Shown here: piece by piece, positions 47,813-61,165 of the stretch
How the letters are laid out: every line of letters begins with the position of its first letter
How positions within the stretch are numbered: the stretch's first letter is position 1
DNA from: Gymnorhina tibicen
Lineage: Eukaryota; Chordata; Aves; Passeriformes; Artamidae
Length of the DNA: 64,000 nucleotides
Direction: 5' to 3'
Assembly (NCBI GenBank): GCA_013399875.1
Contig: VXAZ01002516.1
Location: 124,001-188,000, forward strand
Made by a program: the position numbers and the translations under genes
Notes under the pieces: model-generated
Databases searched by the model: none
What the model saw: the letters and a program-made list of their open reading frames with translations, nothing else
What the model was told of the DNA's origin: nothing

Positions 47813-48078
47813 GATCCTTCCACCAGACCAGTTTGCTCCAAGGCCTGTCCAACCTGGCCTTGAACACTTCCAGGTATGGGGCATCCACAACTTCTGCAGG
47901 CAACCTGTGCCAGGGCCTCATCATCCTCACAATAAAGCATTCCTTCCTTACATCTAATCTAAACCTACCCTCTTTCAGTTTAAAGCCGTTCCTCCTTGTC
48001 CTGTCATTTTGTGACCTTGTAAAAAGTCCTTGTCCAGCTGTCTTTACGGCCTCCTTATGTACTTCTATTTTGATCAAT
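47813..48078 (-). mobile_element. CR1 LINE fragment, both ends truncated
   Basis: The minus-strand frame at 47763-48077 keeps the CR1 ORF2 C-terminus in one phase: GQGLFTRSQNDRTRRNGF, then KEGRFRLDVRKECF, then WHRLPAEVVDAP and EVFKARLD. Similarity stops at about 47813, where the 3' UTR should follow, and also at about 48065-48078 on the 5' side. It belongs to the same broad subfamily as 12850-13268 (GEGLFTR/GFKLKE signature). The HWNR motif reads PWHR here, so it is diverged. Confidence 0.93.
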
Positions 48079-51000
48079 AACTAATTGGATTTCAAATTGT
48101 ACAAATGTGAATTGAAATAGTGGACATCTCTGGTATTTGAAACTAACAATAAAAAAATCTGGATTTTGGTCTAAGTCTGTTAATAAACATTACATTTCTG
48201 CATTATGTATTGTACTATAAAGCTGTCCATACTAAAGAAGTATCTGGATGAACTGAAATGCACAAAAGTGCTGTACAAAGTTATCATCAAATTTTTTATT
48301 TAGATGTGAAAAATATTTGATATGTAAGAGTACCTGTGTTAAAAAAATGAAGAAGCTGAAATAATTTTAAAGGTAAAATCTGTTTTTCAAAAGATTGTTA
48401 TGAAGACATTTGAAGTCCCTGTATTTCAAAGTGTGAAGCATTAGCCTGGGATGCAGAAAATGAAAATATAAAATATCTTTTTTTGTCTGAATTACCATTT
48501 TGGAAATAAAAATTTGCCTTTCTGTCCTCTGAATTGGTCTAGAGAGGCTCTTAAACTTGTTTGTCTTGTAGGCTAGGGCAGCACTGTCAATATCGATTGT
48601 AGAAGCCCTAATTCTGTGTCTTCTCCCTCAAGGTTTGAGCCTTTGGAAATGTTTCTCCTTTTCCACTGGACTAATTATGAAGCAGAAAAATAATTCTCCT
48701 GAAATGGAAATTCAACAGATTATTATAGTGCATGTCTGTAAAGAATAAACAAGTTAACTAGCCAATCCTGATTTAGTGAATAAAATCTTGCATGCTGATG
48801 CTGCTTGGGACTTCAAGAACACACTGTTCAGAGAAATAGAGTAACAATAAAGTCTAATATTCCCTTCAGAGCCATCATTCCCTTAATAGAGGATTTCCCT
48901 GAGGTTTACAGCCATCTAGCAATATTACTTCACTTCTCTGCATTGAATTAGGCCCAGGGACAACCATATAAATGAAGCTGATGAAACAGAGTTCACAAAA
49001 AGGTAAAGCAACTTTTCAATGCCTTCACCTTTTCTAGTTTTTGTCCCATTTCTTGCTTTGCACATTCAACAGATTACTGACATTGATAAACTGCATAAAA
49101 ATGGAGATAAGTGTTTGTGATGCACTAGGAAGAAGAAGAATTTATCCCGCGTTTTAAAGACATCTTTCTGAATGTACCATACAAACAAAAGTCTAATTTA
49201 TGCCCATCAGCCTTGAGCCACTGCATTACAAATGATATAGCAACAATTCAAAGCCCGAGCTGATGGATTCTTGTCTATTACTCCATGGTGTTGCGTGGGT
49301 AATTTTAGTCTTTTCAACTCAATGGAAGTTTTGTTGTTAATTACAATGGGACTAAGATTACACTTCAGAGTTGACACCAAACCTGAACCCCTCTGCACCA
49401 TGGTGGGATCCTTTGCTCCCCACAGCCACCTCAAGAGCTTTGTGGCCCTAGCCCAGCTGGCCATAAGCCAGGTAACCAGTGGCATGTGGAGGTGTTTCAA
49501 GCACGATTTGTGTTCCTGGCTCAGACTCAGGCTGAAATTGCTGCCAAACCGCAGAGCACGCATGTGTCATTCGTGTGTTTGGAATGGGAAAGGAGAGGGA
49601 TCTGGCAGAGAACTGAAGGCAGCGCAGGCTCAAGCTAATAACGTGACATCCTCAGGTTAGGGATGAGATCCAGACAGGCACTTACAATCCTAATATGCAG
49701 CTTGGGTGGAATAGAGGCTTTTAAATCCAAGTGGTTAGGGCATGTCCCAGGGAAGGAAATCCAATGCTCGATACAACCATTTCTACACTTTACACACTTT
49801 GTCTGGTGATGCTTTAACACAGAATTTATGAATAGCATCTTAGTGTTCACATCTCTCCTCAGAGAGTGAATTCTGAATTCAGCCCCTCTGTTTTCACTTC
49901 CTGTGTTTGAACTTGGTGAGATTCTCAACAGAATTGTCCCACTTGAAGAAATAATCTTTAGGCTTTGGCTCTCACCTGTTGTTAGTAGAGTTTCTTGGGA
50001 TGGGAGAGATTTAAGCTGAAAATTTTCCACATCAAACTTTTAGCATCTAGGTAAAAATCTTAAAAGTATAAGACTATTACATAAGTTTGTTGAGGTCGCT
50101 GATTTGTTTGAAAAGTCTAACACACACCTCTTGTATAACTATAAAAAGCAATGCACATACAGAAGTGTTGAATGGTTTTCTACAGCATGTCCTGCGGGGT
50201 GGCTCAGGTGTTTCTTCCTCAGAATATTGACTGTACCAATGCAGCATTCCTTCTGTTCTGTGTATAAGATACACAAATGCTCAAGTGAATAGCAAAAATG
50301 CTACACAGTAAGCCAAGAACCTACAGTGGCACCATAGTGCTGCTTAATCCCTTATCACTATGAGCCCAAATCCCTGTGAGCACTCCATCCAAAGTCGTAT
50401 TTTAGCTGCATTTCCCAAATATTTTTCTCTTTTTTGATAAAAATTTTTTGCATAAATATCCACTTATCTGACATTCCTTTGACCAATGACCATGATTACT
50501 TTGAAGGACAGATTGTTTCTTAGAATGTGGTCATATCCTGTCTAATTACACTCAAGCATCCAAGCAGAACTGGAGAAGAAATAGAACAGAAAAATCACTG
50601 TGTATTCAGGTGAATTATTCAGCATTAATAATTTTAATATGAAGGTCAATAATTAGAACATACTCTGCCCATGGTTCAATGTTAAATGCCAGAAACAAGC
50701 AACTGGGTTTTTATCAATGCACTGCAATGCAAATCAAAACAATGCACCCGCCATATTCTAAGCACTACTATAAGGCTGTATTTTTCTTGTTCACAAAACA
50801 TTATATGCTCAATATGTAATCAAAACATGTAAAACTTGGATGATCCCCTTGCTTTAACAAACATAAGAAGGTATGAAAAGATAAAAGCAGATGGTCTTTT
50901 CTATTATGGGATCAGATTCAGAAAAACAGGAAAGCTGTGTCTGGAGAACAACATTAAAAGTGAAGCTTTCAGACTCTAGATATCCTTGTTTAATGAATTA

Positions 51001-51280
51001 ATATTTCATAACCTGAAAGTTCATCCATTATTAAGAATCTTAATGGGGAAATAATTTTAAAAATCTAAAATGTAAACGTTATTTCCTTTTGCTGTATAAA
51101 AGGGACATTGGCTTTCTGTCTTGAAACACATGACCTAAACTTTTCACAATCTGGCAATCTCTGTCCTACAGTTTGACTTTCTATCCCTATAGCTTTTATG
51201 CTTCACTCTTGAATTTGTTTGTGCTACTGAAAATTTTGATAAATTAAATAGTGTATTCAAACAACCTAAGACTGCTAAAG
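48079..51280. other. Unique stretch, no gene recognised
   Basis: AT-rich unique DNA. Blocks at 49205-49370 and 50600-50830 have an even, TAAT-containing composition suggestive of non-coding constraint. Open frames at 49207-49660 overlap on both strands, in sequence containing a donor-like 'ccag|gtaacc' near 49471, and have no family resemblance. Confidence 0.55.
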
Positions 51281-51355
51281 AAGAGAAGAGAAGAGAAGAG
51301 AAGAGAAGAGAAGAGAAGAGAAAAGAAAAGAAAAGAAAAGAAAAGAAAAGAAAAG
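51281..51355. repeat. Compound pentamer microsatellite (AAGAG)8(AAAAG)7
   Basis: Eight exact AAGAG units (51281-51320) switch abruptly to seven exact AAAAG units (51321-51355). Both halves are free of interruptions. The minus-strand Phe/Ser/Leu-rich frame through it is an artefact. Confidence 0.97.
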
Positions 51356-51543
51356 AGTGAAAATAAGTGTGAGGCCAGGTCTTTAGTGTTAAAATTGTGT
51401 AATTAATTAATTGTTTAATCATTTAAAATTGTTCTGTCCACACATATTTAAGAAGGAAGATCCAAGAATGGGTTAATATGCAAATCATCAGCCTATCTTT
51501 AACAAAATAATTTAATCCATCTGCAAATATTCCTATGTGACTG

Positions 51544-51544
<1 letters not shown>

Positions 51545-51575
<31 letters not shown>
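51545..51575. repeat. (TA)n microsatellite
   Basis: About 15 uninterrupted TA dinucleotides, likely length-polymorphic. It lies 190 bp from the compound pentamer array. Confidence 0.95.
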
Positions 51576-51578
<3 letters not shown>

Positions 51579-54500
51579 ACTTGCACCTGTGCTTGGGACT
51601 CTCTTCTGGAAGCACACAGAGTTGGGAGGTTTAGATTTTGGATCCATTCTGCTGTGATTCAAAGAAACAGGTGAGACAGGATTTGCTCTAAGAGCTCCCA
51701 TACTTCTGTGGGTAAAGAAATGCTCAATTTCGAGTTCTGAAACAGTTCCACTGACTTTTGCCAAGTGTCACTATGGAGCAAAGCATTCATCATTTGCAGA
51801 GAACACAGACTAAGTTTTCAACACTATGGATTTCTGTGTTCTGTCACTTTAAGTTATCTCTATTTGTAGTCATGAATCTTCACATGTTCTTTCCAATGAA
51901 GACATTTTGGATGACGTTCTGCATTTTTCACAACAAAATATGTATATTCTGTTAGACAGGAAGACACAGACAACTTCAGAATATAGTGATTCATTTGTAA
52001 GCTTAATGTAGGATAATCTACAAACAACCCTTCTGCTTTTGTGTTTCATTATTCTCTGGATCATGGCATTGTGTTGTCTCTTCTAGGGGCAATCATTATC
52101 CCATTACTCCTAGATAAATTAGAATAATGTAGCTGATGTTTATCAGCAAGGTATCTGGTTTTCCAGGTTTCCAACGGTTTAATTGAGACTAGTTCGATTT
52201 GTCTAGTGGAATTACTCACCACTAAAATGCATTTTAAAGAAAAGCTGGACTACTGACTTTCATGCTGTCATCTCTCACAAGCCTGTCCCCTGAGATTCCA
52301 GCTATGAAAATCAGTCACTACTTGAAGGTTAAATATGACACATAACTTTCTTGTGAAGCCTGATAGGTTCCAGATGCAAAACAAGCTCAGTGCATGCCTG
52401 CTAATGAAAATTTTCTTCTTTACTGACAAATTTGGATGCTTTTATGCTTGTAACAACTGCTTGCACAGCTCATCCTCTGCAGCAAAATATGGTGTGGATC
52501 TGCATTTGACAGAGAATTTCTCCCCTCTCTCTCTTGTCTCCCACAAAACCTGGCAACTGCTTCCTCCATGATTTCCTATGCAAGTCCTGCATTTCTTACC
52601 TAGGATCAGGTCTGCTGAGGTTTCACTGACAGCACTGTGAGATCTGCCATCAGCTGGCCTGTGCCTTTGCTTTTATACTCTCAGACTACAGATCACACTG
52701 GATGCTTACAAACCTCTTACTGGGAATTTCAGTTCCTGCTCTCTCAGACACGTACTAGGCTAGAGACCATTTTCATATTTTAGATTTACAGCCAGGGATG
52801 TCCCCTTGCCCTGTACAAGGGGAAGTACAGTACAAACCCAGCAATAATTCCTGGCTGTAGAGTAGTACTTTAACTAAAAATTACCTGTGAAGCTAGAGCA
52901 ACAGGATAACAGCAAGCACAGAGGAATTCAAAAAAAGGCAAAGTTAATGAAGCTGTGATTTTAAAAAAGTATAAATAAGTAACAAATATTTCATAAAAAT
53001 TGTTTTTTCATTTGTTGGAAATAAATATTTCCTAATAGGAATAAGGTTGCATTTGGACAGGATGTAATTAAATTTTTAATTTTCTATGGCATAGAAAAAA
53101 GGTTGCTTCTACACTTTTGGTAAGACTTAAAAATAATCCTTTTACTGCCTTCATCCTTCTTGTAAGACATCAAAACCAGGTCTATTTACATTGCATTTAT
53201 AATAAAGAATAAATACTCCTACAAGGTCTGATCCTGTCTCACTTGGATGAGTTGGCACATTAACTTATGTTGATGTTGGATCAGGATTCAAGTTGAGTCA
53301 GAAGAATCTTTTTTATTAATTTCCACAGGTTTTGAATGAGATTCTTGAGTCACAACAATTCTTTTTTGAGTGAGTTATCCAAAAGCACTCAATTAGTGAC
53401 TTAGGTATGTTTGGGCATCTGGAGCAGTTCTCATCATGAAGTGAGAAAAGCATTCTCATTGTCAATGAAAAGCAGTAAAGACTTTCTGTTCTTTACCAAA
53501 ATCAATATCTGTGCCAAGAGAGTTCAACAAACTCAAAACTCCTGTGGCATGATTAGACCAAGTACATCCAAATCTACATCAAACATCTATCTGGAATACA
53601 GATTTTGGATTCTAGCCCTTACAGCAAACTCCAGTATACTGCAGAAATAAAAATGTGTTTAGTCCATGAGCAAATTTTAAAAGAATGGAAAAAAAGGAAA
53701 GAAAAATAAGGAAAAAAAAATCATTGCAATTACCTTTAGAAGAGAAGATATATTTTCTATGGTATAATTCTTGGAATTCTCCAGGTTTACATGGGGGTTT
53801 AGTTGGGGTTTGAGGTTTTTTCTTGACTTTCATTCTAATCAGTCAAAGCCTTACCTTCCCACTGTAAGCTTCATTCAAGCTTGTCAGTTCATATTGGGCC
53901 CTTTTAAAGATCCATACTGTTAGGGATATAACACGTTAAGGATAAGGATATGGACACACATGTTAAGGATAAGGTACTGGAAAAGTGGTGTATGATGAAT
54001 CTCAACTTGACTGCCTGAATAAACCTGGGCCTATTTTTCAGCAAATGTTGTATTCAGTAGCTTGCATGGATCTCAGTGACTGCTTGAGCTCTTTGTGGAG
54101 CTATTTTTCTATTCTTTTAAAATGATGTGGATGGTATTTTTCTTGACTCAAATAAAAATATTGAAAAAAGTTTAATGATTTAAATCCCAAAAAATCCTAA
54201 TTTGAATTGCACATGTTGCATATCAATTCAGTGTTTGGTTACTGCTTTCCCTCACAAGTTTTAACCACTAAACTCATAGTTCAGAAAAGATATATAATCA
54301 AATTTATAAAAAAAAAAAAGGAAAATTTTCATAATTGGAGCATCTTTCTTGAACAGCAAAGAACTGGCATCAGTTAACATTTTAATACATATGAGATGAT
54401 GTGTTCTCTATCCTTCCCATGGCATAACTTTTATTTTGCCATGCACTTTCCAACATATAATTTCTCAAACTTCTGCAGTGTTGACAACAGCTTCACATTT

Positions 54501-56007
54501 CACAGCTCTTTGTCTTCATTCATAATTCTTCAAAGCAGTTCAGCATCTGACAGTGAAACTCATTACATGGAAAATAGTATTAGTAGGGAAAAGCGTAATG
54601 TGTTTTCTGTGCAAGCCAGCATCTGGATATTCAAAATGTTGACATTGTGAAACTACCGATGTCTCAGCAAAACACCAAAAATTGTTCAGGTTTGCTAGTG
54701 AATGACAGTCAGACCATAGTGATCCAGCTCTTTTGGCCTGTTCTACTTGATTTGATGATTAAAACTTAATGCTGAATCAGCCATTTGAAGGCATAGATTT
54801 TACTAACCATGCAACCATAAAGGCCTGTTACACATTTTTGAGTTCCTGACATTTAACTATGTGCAAGTTACAGTTAATGCCAGTGGCACAGTTTAACAAC
54901 TTGCCTTATGTTTTCTACTTTAAAATTCTACCTTCAGTCATGTTACCTGTCCAAACTGTGACTGGACACTTGCAATTTGAACACCAGGTGTCTGCCTCAG
55001 GCTGAATTTCTCTAGAAAGTTTCAGCAAATCTGTTTGCTGACAACAGGGTCAGAGGACAATGAAGTTTCCATGGAAAAGTGCTGAATTAAATAAAATTGT
55101 TTTTCTTCAAATTTTCAGTTAAAAGCTTTTGCTTTGTAAGTCAGCTCTCTTGGACACTACATACTGCCAGACTGGGAGAACATTTTTTCAAGTGTTTCTT
55201 CTGTCACAGTAGAAAAATTATTTTTAGCAGTCATTTTGATTGAAAGATGTGACTATTTTTCTATATAAAATTAGTTAATGTTTTGGGTTTTTTTTAATGT
55301 GGTTGAATGAATAAAACCTTAGGTGACTGTACACTTGAGATTGCTCCTCACGCACAAAAAATTCAAATGATCGTATAAATCATTTTAATGATGTTAACAA
55401 CACAGCACTTCCCCCCTTATTTTTAAATATATTTGGGGCATATTAAAACCAGAATTAATTACAGTCCACCTTTTTGGGGAACATAATAGACATATACCTC
55501 CACTGCAAAATTCTGATTTCTACAGAAGAATTTTTTTTAAGTCAGTGGCTGTCAGCTGTGCAACCATACCTCTGGTCTGCTCTTTCAGTACCACAGGCGT
55601 TGTGCCTTTCTGGCTAAATCTTGGAATTTAGAAGTCTACTACATGTTGCTTAAAAGTTGTACGAACTGGATGCTCATTTTGCTTTGCCAAATGGATGCTT
55701 TATGCTATTAAGAATTATGTGAGGTTGAATGTTGAACTAAACACAGATAATTCAGAGATGTTTTCCTACTGAAAATCTGGTCTGTAGCTTGCACACAAGC
55801 TCCTCCCAGAGGAGCTGAGAATTATTACAGCATATGCAAAGCACTTTATTTTAAAATCTGCATTGTATTTACCACATTTTGCCTATTCCAACAGACAGCT
55901 CAGAATTCTCTCATCTGAGCTACTCCTACTATCCCTGAACCTCTGGTATTGGCCCAAAATACCAAAATATTTGGTGTGATTTTTCAGTAATAGCATCGTT
56001 CATGAAA
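51576..56007. other. Unique AT-rich stretch, no gene recognised
   Basis: No gene or repeat family was recognised. A 13-bp word 'gttaaggataagg' is repeated with period 27 at 53935 and 53962, a small local duplication. Open frames are short and unrelated to any known family. Confidence 0.6.
53930..53984. repeat. Small imperfect tandem duplication (27-bp period)
   Basis: 'cacgttaaggataagg' and 'catgttaaggataagg' lie 27 bp apart, with 'atggacacaca' between them. Two copies only. Confidence 0.7.
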
Positions 56008-56329
56008 TGATAGAGTCATAGAAACATTAAGGTTGGAAAAGACCTGCAGGATGATCAGGTCCAACCTTTGACCAAATACCACCATGTCCACTGAAACATA
56101 TGGCAAATTGCCACCTCTACTTGCTTTTTGAAAACTTCCAGCGATGGTGACCCCACGACTTCCCTGGGCAGTCTGTTCCAATGCTTAGCCACTCTTTCAG
56201 TGAAGAAATTTTTCCTAACATCCAATCTGAACCTCCCCTGGTGAAACTTGAGGCCATTTTCCCTTGTCCTATTGCTAGTTGGCTGGGAAAAGAGACTGAC
56301 TCCCACCTCACCACAGCCTCCTGTCAGAT
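56008..56329 (-). mobile_element. CR1 LINE 3' fragment, full tail, 5'-truncated
   Basis: The minus-strand 3' end lies at about 56008 ('atagagtcatagaaacatta' on the plus strand). ORF2 C-terminal protein is open in one frame over 56055-56330: NRTRENGLKFHQGRFRLD, FFTERVAKHWNRLPREVV, then SPSLEVFKKQ. The break at about 56329 falls just after the VSLFSQ block and is an ordinary 5' truncation. The signature (VVGSPSLEVFKK, LKFHQGRFRLD) differs from the other CR1s here, so at least three CR1 lineages are represented. It has the fewest obvious lesions of the seven. Confidence 0.95.
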
Positions 56330-59300
56330 GACGTTTGAATGAGAAAGTGTCATTCAAAATCCTTTGTGGTGAGCTGTATATAAGAGCCCAACTCTATTCT
56401 CAAATAGCATCTGGGTCATCCCTAGGTCCAAGGTGAAGAAAGCTGAGAAAGCGAAGGACTGGTGTATCTGTACCTTCTTCACCACCCAGTTTCATCTGCA
56501 ATGTTTGGCCTGGGCAGAAGGAGGCAAAGGAATTAAAGAAGAAAGAAATTGCAGAGAATTACACCTCGCTGGCATGGGTCCATATTTCCGCTGTCCATCT
56601 CAAGAGAGACACTACAAGGAATCTAGCTTTTTTATTGCTTAAATAATTATTTCATTATTTAAAAAATATTCCTAATTTATAAGAACAAAAAGTAGGAAAT
56701 CAGACAAAATTCAGTCCCTTAACAAAAGACTAGCTTACTTTATACTTTTCTTCATATTGGTTAAGTGTGCTCTTACCAGTCTGTGAAGATGTTGCCAAGC
56801 ACCTAAAAGTAGAAAAAATGAGGGTAACTGTTTTTTGGAAGACACCCAGAGCCACACCCTTCTACCCAACAGAAACGGAATTTCATGGTACGAAGGGGAG
56901 GCTTTTCTTTAGCAACAGTGTTTGAGGTATTGATGTCTGGGGACAATAGATCTGGAGCATGTCTGACAGTCAGACAAAAATGGATTTTTCTGAGCCTTGG
57001 GAATCTTATGGAAAAAAAACCCTTTCAGCTGCAACCCTCTTTATGATATCAGGGGGAGTCTAATATCAATGTTTCTGATAATTTATCCACACAGCACACT
57101 GCCACATATGAAAAACAAAATAGATAAAACTGACAGTGTGTGAGAGAATCTGGCACGGGGATGAGTGGGATGGGAGGCAAAAGAAGTCCCCAGACTCAGA
57201 GAGGAGTGAAGACAGTGCCGGACTGGTTTTATAAAACTAAATTAAAACCAGGATGTGTGCATGTGGTGGGGGTTGGGGCATAAGGGAAATTCTGTTCAGT
57301 TTTGTAAAATGACTCTTTTAAAAAAATTAATGTGTGTGAGTGCACAAATGCAACGTCAGGGTGTGAGGGGAGGATTTTTAATTCATCTGGAATTTTAAAT
57401 ACTGTTACTGTAGGATACATGTTTATTTGAAAAGAACCTATGAAATGGAAATCATTCTCTATCAAATTTAAATTGAATTTTGAGGATTTTTCCAAAGGAG
57501 TGATGTTAATATGTGTTTCCATAGCCATCTACAGAAAGAGAAGTTACGATTAATTTTTTAATTAACATACAGATTTTTTTCTTTACAAATTTTATAATCT
57601 GAAATATTTCATAATTGGGCAAGGTAGATGACACAGTAAAGTAAATTCAGGTAGAACTCACTATTTTTAAAGCATTTTTCATTGCTTATTATCTCCTGTT
57701 ATTGTTGATTAGTCTGAAAACTTTTTCTGGCAGAAACATTTAAAATGCACATAGTAAGAAGATTTTAAAGAAAGAAAAAAATTAAATGCTGATTTCAGAT
57801 TTTTAATACTTCTAAAAAGACTCAACTACTTACCTGTTCAGAACAAACAGTGCCACATGGCCTGTGCTCAGTCACAACGTACATGCTGTCTAATAATAAT
57901 AAATATTAAAAAAAAGAGGAAAAAATTAGATAAGGATTCACTGTTAATACTGATAACATTCATTAGTTTGTAATATATCCCCACACTGCTTTATGCAAGA
58001 GGATAAAGGATGGAAATGCAACATCCAAGGAAGAAAATAATAAACAGAAGAAAATCCCCTGTAACCGTTATAATGAGACAACGCAGAACTCTGAGTGAAA
58101 GTTGTCATGACAGCTGCAACCCAGTTTCACTGCAGCCATTACTGAGTTCTCTAAACAGGGATATAAGGTGTGGGTCTCTGTGTAATGACTATGCCATAGT
58201 ATTCAGGCAAGGCTGGATGTGTTACACAATTTCAGAATATCAGTATTCTCCATTGCTCACTTTCCAAAGCTTTCCCTGCCCTTTACTCAAGAAGGGCTGA
58301 AAAAGGGAGTTTGTACCTCAAATGTCAGCCTACCATTATCTGTAAGAGAACTTAATGCCAAATGTTTTCCATTAAGTGCAGGGCAGCAGTGGCAGCACTT
58401 GGCCATACTTCTCTTCAGCTTTGAATTTGCAAGTGCCCACACAGGCACCCCCTTCGAGGGAGCAGCACCATGGCTGAATTTATATCTGTGCCACAATGTG
58501 CAGATTACACTGGCAAATGCTACACTATAGTACAGTTGCATAGTAACATTCACAGTAAATGAATGATCCCTTGTCATTTTGGGTCTTACCAGCAGATTGG
58601 TGGGATTTCAGAACTGCTTCCAGAGGACCAAAAATACAACTTTCTATAAACTAGTATTATAAATCTATCAGTAGGATCACATGGCAGGACTAATTCATAT
58701 TACAACCCAAGAAGGCAAATTTTACTCCGCGTTCTATCTCACCACACACAGGATTGTATGTTTGGTAGCTGTCAACTGGCTGTTTGCCTGACTGCTTGAT
58801 TCCAAAGTCACTTTGGAAACTGTTATTCCCAAAGTGAGGCAAACAGACAGCACCATTAAGGGCTGAAGATAAAGATATCACTTCAGTCCCCATGGAAAGG
58901 TAAAGCTGTCAAGGGGAAATGGACTTAAGCTCCATACCTGCAGGTTCTTGGTCTTAATAAAGAAAGAAGGGCATAACCATCAGTTCAGTGGACAAACAAA
59001 TCCATCTCAAACAGAATGATTGTGAAAAATTTCAGCTCCATAATCCGTACTGAAAACAAATTACTCTCTTCCACCTTAGTTATTTTGTATCCTGAGTATA
59101 ATTTGAGAAGGGGAAAGCTGCCAAAGAGTGACAACTGACCTAATAAATGCAATAAATCTGTCACTGCTGTTGTCAGGTTCCTATCTTGTCTGACAGTGCA
59201 TTTAGCTCCCAGATCAGGGGCAAAGAGAGGCTTGCAGAACATCAGTTCCATTTAAATGAGCACAGGAAGAGGCATCTGTGGAAACTTCTCTTGTTGCCAG

Positions 59301-59716
59301 GACTGTAGCTGTGGCATTTTCAAGAAGGTTGTCTCCATTTATCAGGAATTCAGCCTTATCAATGCCTGAAATGGCCTTTCTTCAGAGTCCCATCCAAACC
59401 ACCTCTCTACCAGCAGACACCTTGAAATACTGGATACATATCAAAAGCAAGAAAGTTTCTCTCTCTGCATTAATTTTGATTAAACAATTACTGACTCTGC
59501 AAGTCAGTAGAACTGTGTTGCCTTTTGCTCTTGGTTTAGAAAGGTGCAATAAAGGACTGAAAAACTGAGATCAGAACAACTGCATACCAACTAGCTTAAA
59601 AATATTTGAGAGGAGAATGAGTTATACTTTCTATGGAGCTGAGGAAGAACTTTTCAATCACTGCCAGTACATGTGCAGACCTGTGCAGACCCAAGGCCCA
59701 ATCAGCTCTTGTTTTT

Positions 59717-59779
59717 TTTAAGTAAAAATGAAAAAAAAAAAACAAAAAACCCAAGCAAACAAAAAATCCAAACCAAACA
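59717..59779. repeat. A-rich low-complexity run
   Basis: A blocks broken by C-containing words, the same style as at 17857-17942. No period or associated transposon body is seen. Confidence 0.75.
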
Positions 59780-61047
59780 GCTGAAAGAGGCTGCAATAGT
59801 TGAAGAAGCAGGAAAAACCATCAAAAAATGCAAAAATGCCCATGGATATTAGCGGGCAATGCTTGCACAAGCGTAAACACGTCAAGGGTAAATTTTTGGC
59901 AAAAATTAGAAGCGTTCTAAATATTTGATTTATTTTTAATTATGATCCAATGAATTTTTTTAACTAAGTTGCATTACATATTATAGGAGAAAAAGAATAT
60001 TTAAATTTTTTTAGGATAAGAAAGGTCAATTTATGAGATCTTCATTATATGGTTATTTGAAGTAACAGTGGATTTGGTGACATGACCTAGAGCCTTTAAG
60101 CCTTTTTTTCTTTTTCTTTTAACACAAAAGAGTGAATGTTATTTTCTTCAAGATGGTTTCTTTATTTTCCCAATTTATATGGCTTTGACCTTCCTAGCTA
60201 CATCACCTTCAGTGTCATAAATTACCCACGTACTTTTCAACTTGTCTGAATCCTGACATATTACCTGTGAAAGCCACCTGGAACTGAACAATAAATAATT
60301 CCTTTGAAGGGAAATATTCCCTTCTGATACTTACACTACAGACATGCATTTGTTGTGGGCTTCCACAAATGCTTGACTTCACAGTGTTTCTTGCAGAGCA
60401 CCACCTCCTCAGACATACTGAGAAATGGTGAGCTAGAGCAGCAGTGTCAGCAAATACAGCTTCTTTCCCTCAAGATTGATATGCATAGTGTATCTTTCCT
60501 TCCAAAAATGCAATATCCTTAAATTAAAGAATCAATGTGAATCACATCAGAGGCCCCTTTCACCCTCTTACTTATAACTAGCAACACATGATATTTTATA
60601 CAAAGCTAAGACCATTACTATTGTTTTGATATATTCATATCAAGAATAAGGACACATTTGTAGGCTGCCATGCAAAAACCACTGCATTATTTCTGGATAT
60701 TCCAAACCCAAGTTAATTGAAATACTGCCAATGTCGCTTCAAACTTTTTTTTAGAAAGCAGTATAGGACCAATATTAAAAGCTAGGCTAAACACCTCTGC
60801 TTTCAAAAAAATAAACTGACAGCTTTCTCCTTTAAAGTGTGAAAAACTGTGACAGAAAAATACATTTTAGTGGGTAAATTATCACAGTTCTGTTGATCAC
60901 AGCTGACAGTGTCATTTTCTGTCAGCTGAAGGATTGTCCCACCTTCCTCCACAAAAAAATACATATTTCTTCTTTGAGGCAGTTGAAAGCCTGATGGATG
61001 TGAGGTTGCTGTGGCTGTGTCCCAAGGTAGCAAGGCTGAGTGTGTAA

Positions 61048-61165
61048 TCACTGACACACACATGCACGGACAGACAGACACACACATGCACAGCTGCCAC
61101 CCAGATGAGCACAAACAACAGGGCATCGCCAGTACACACAGAAATGCACACAGCACCCACACAAA
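61048..61165. repeat. Degenerate (CA)n-rich segment
   Basis: Several short CACACA clusters are mixed with GACAGACA and unique words. It is an old, interrupted dinucleotide repeat. The Cys/Val-rich minus-strand frames at 60803-61269 are its translation. Confidence 0.75.

Noticed and set aside
51144..51422. Minus-strand frame with Phe/Ser/Leu repeats
   Set aside because: It is a translation of the compound AAGAG/AAAAG array.
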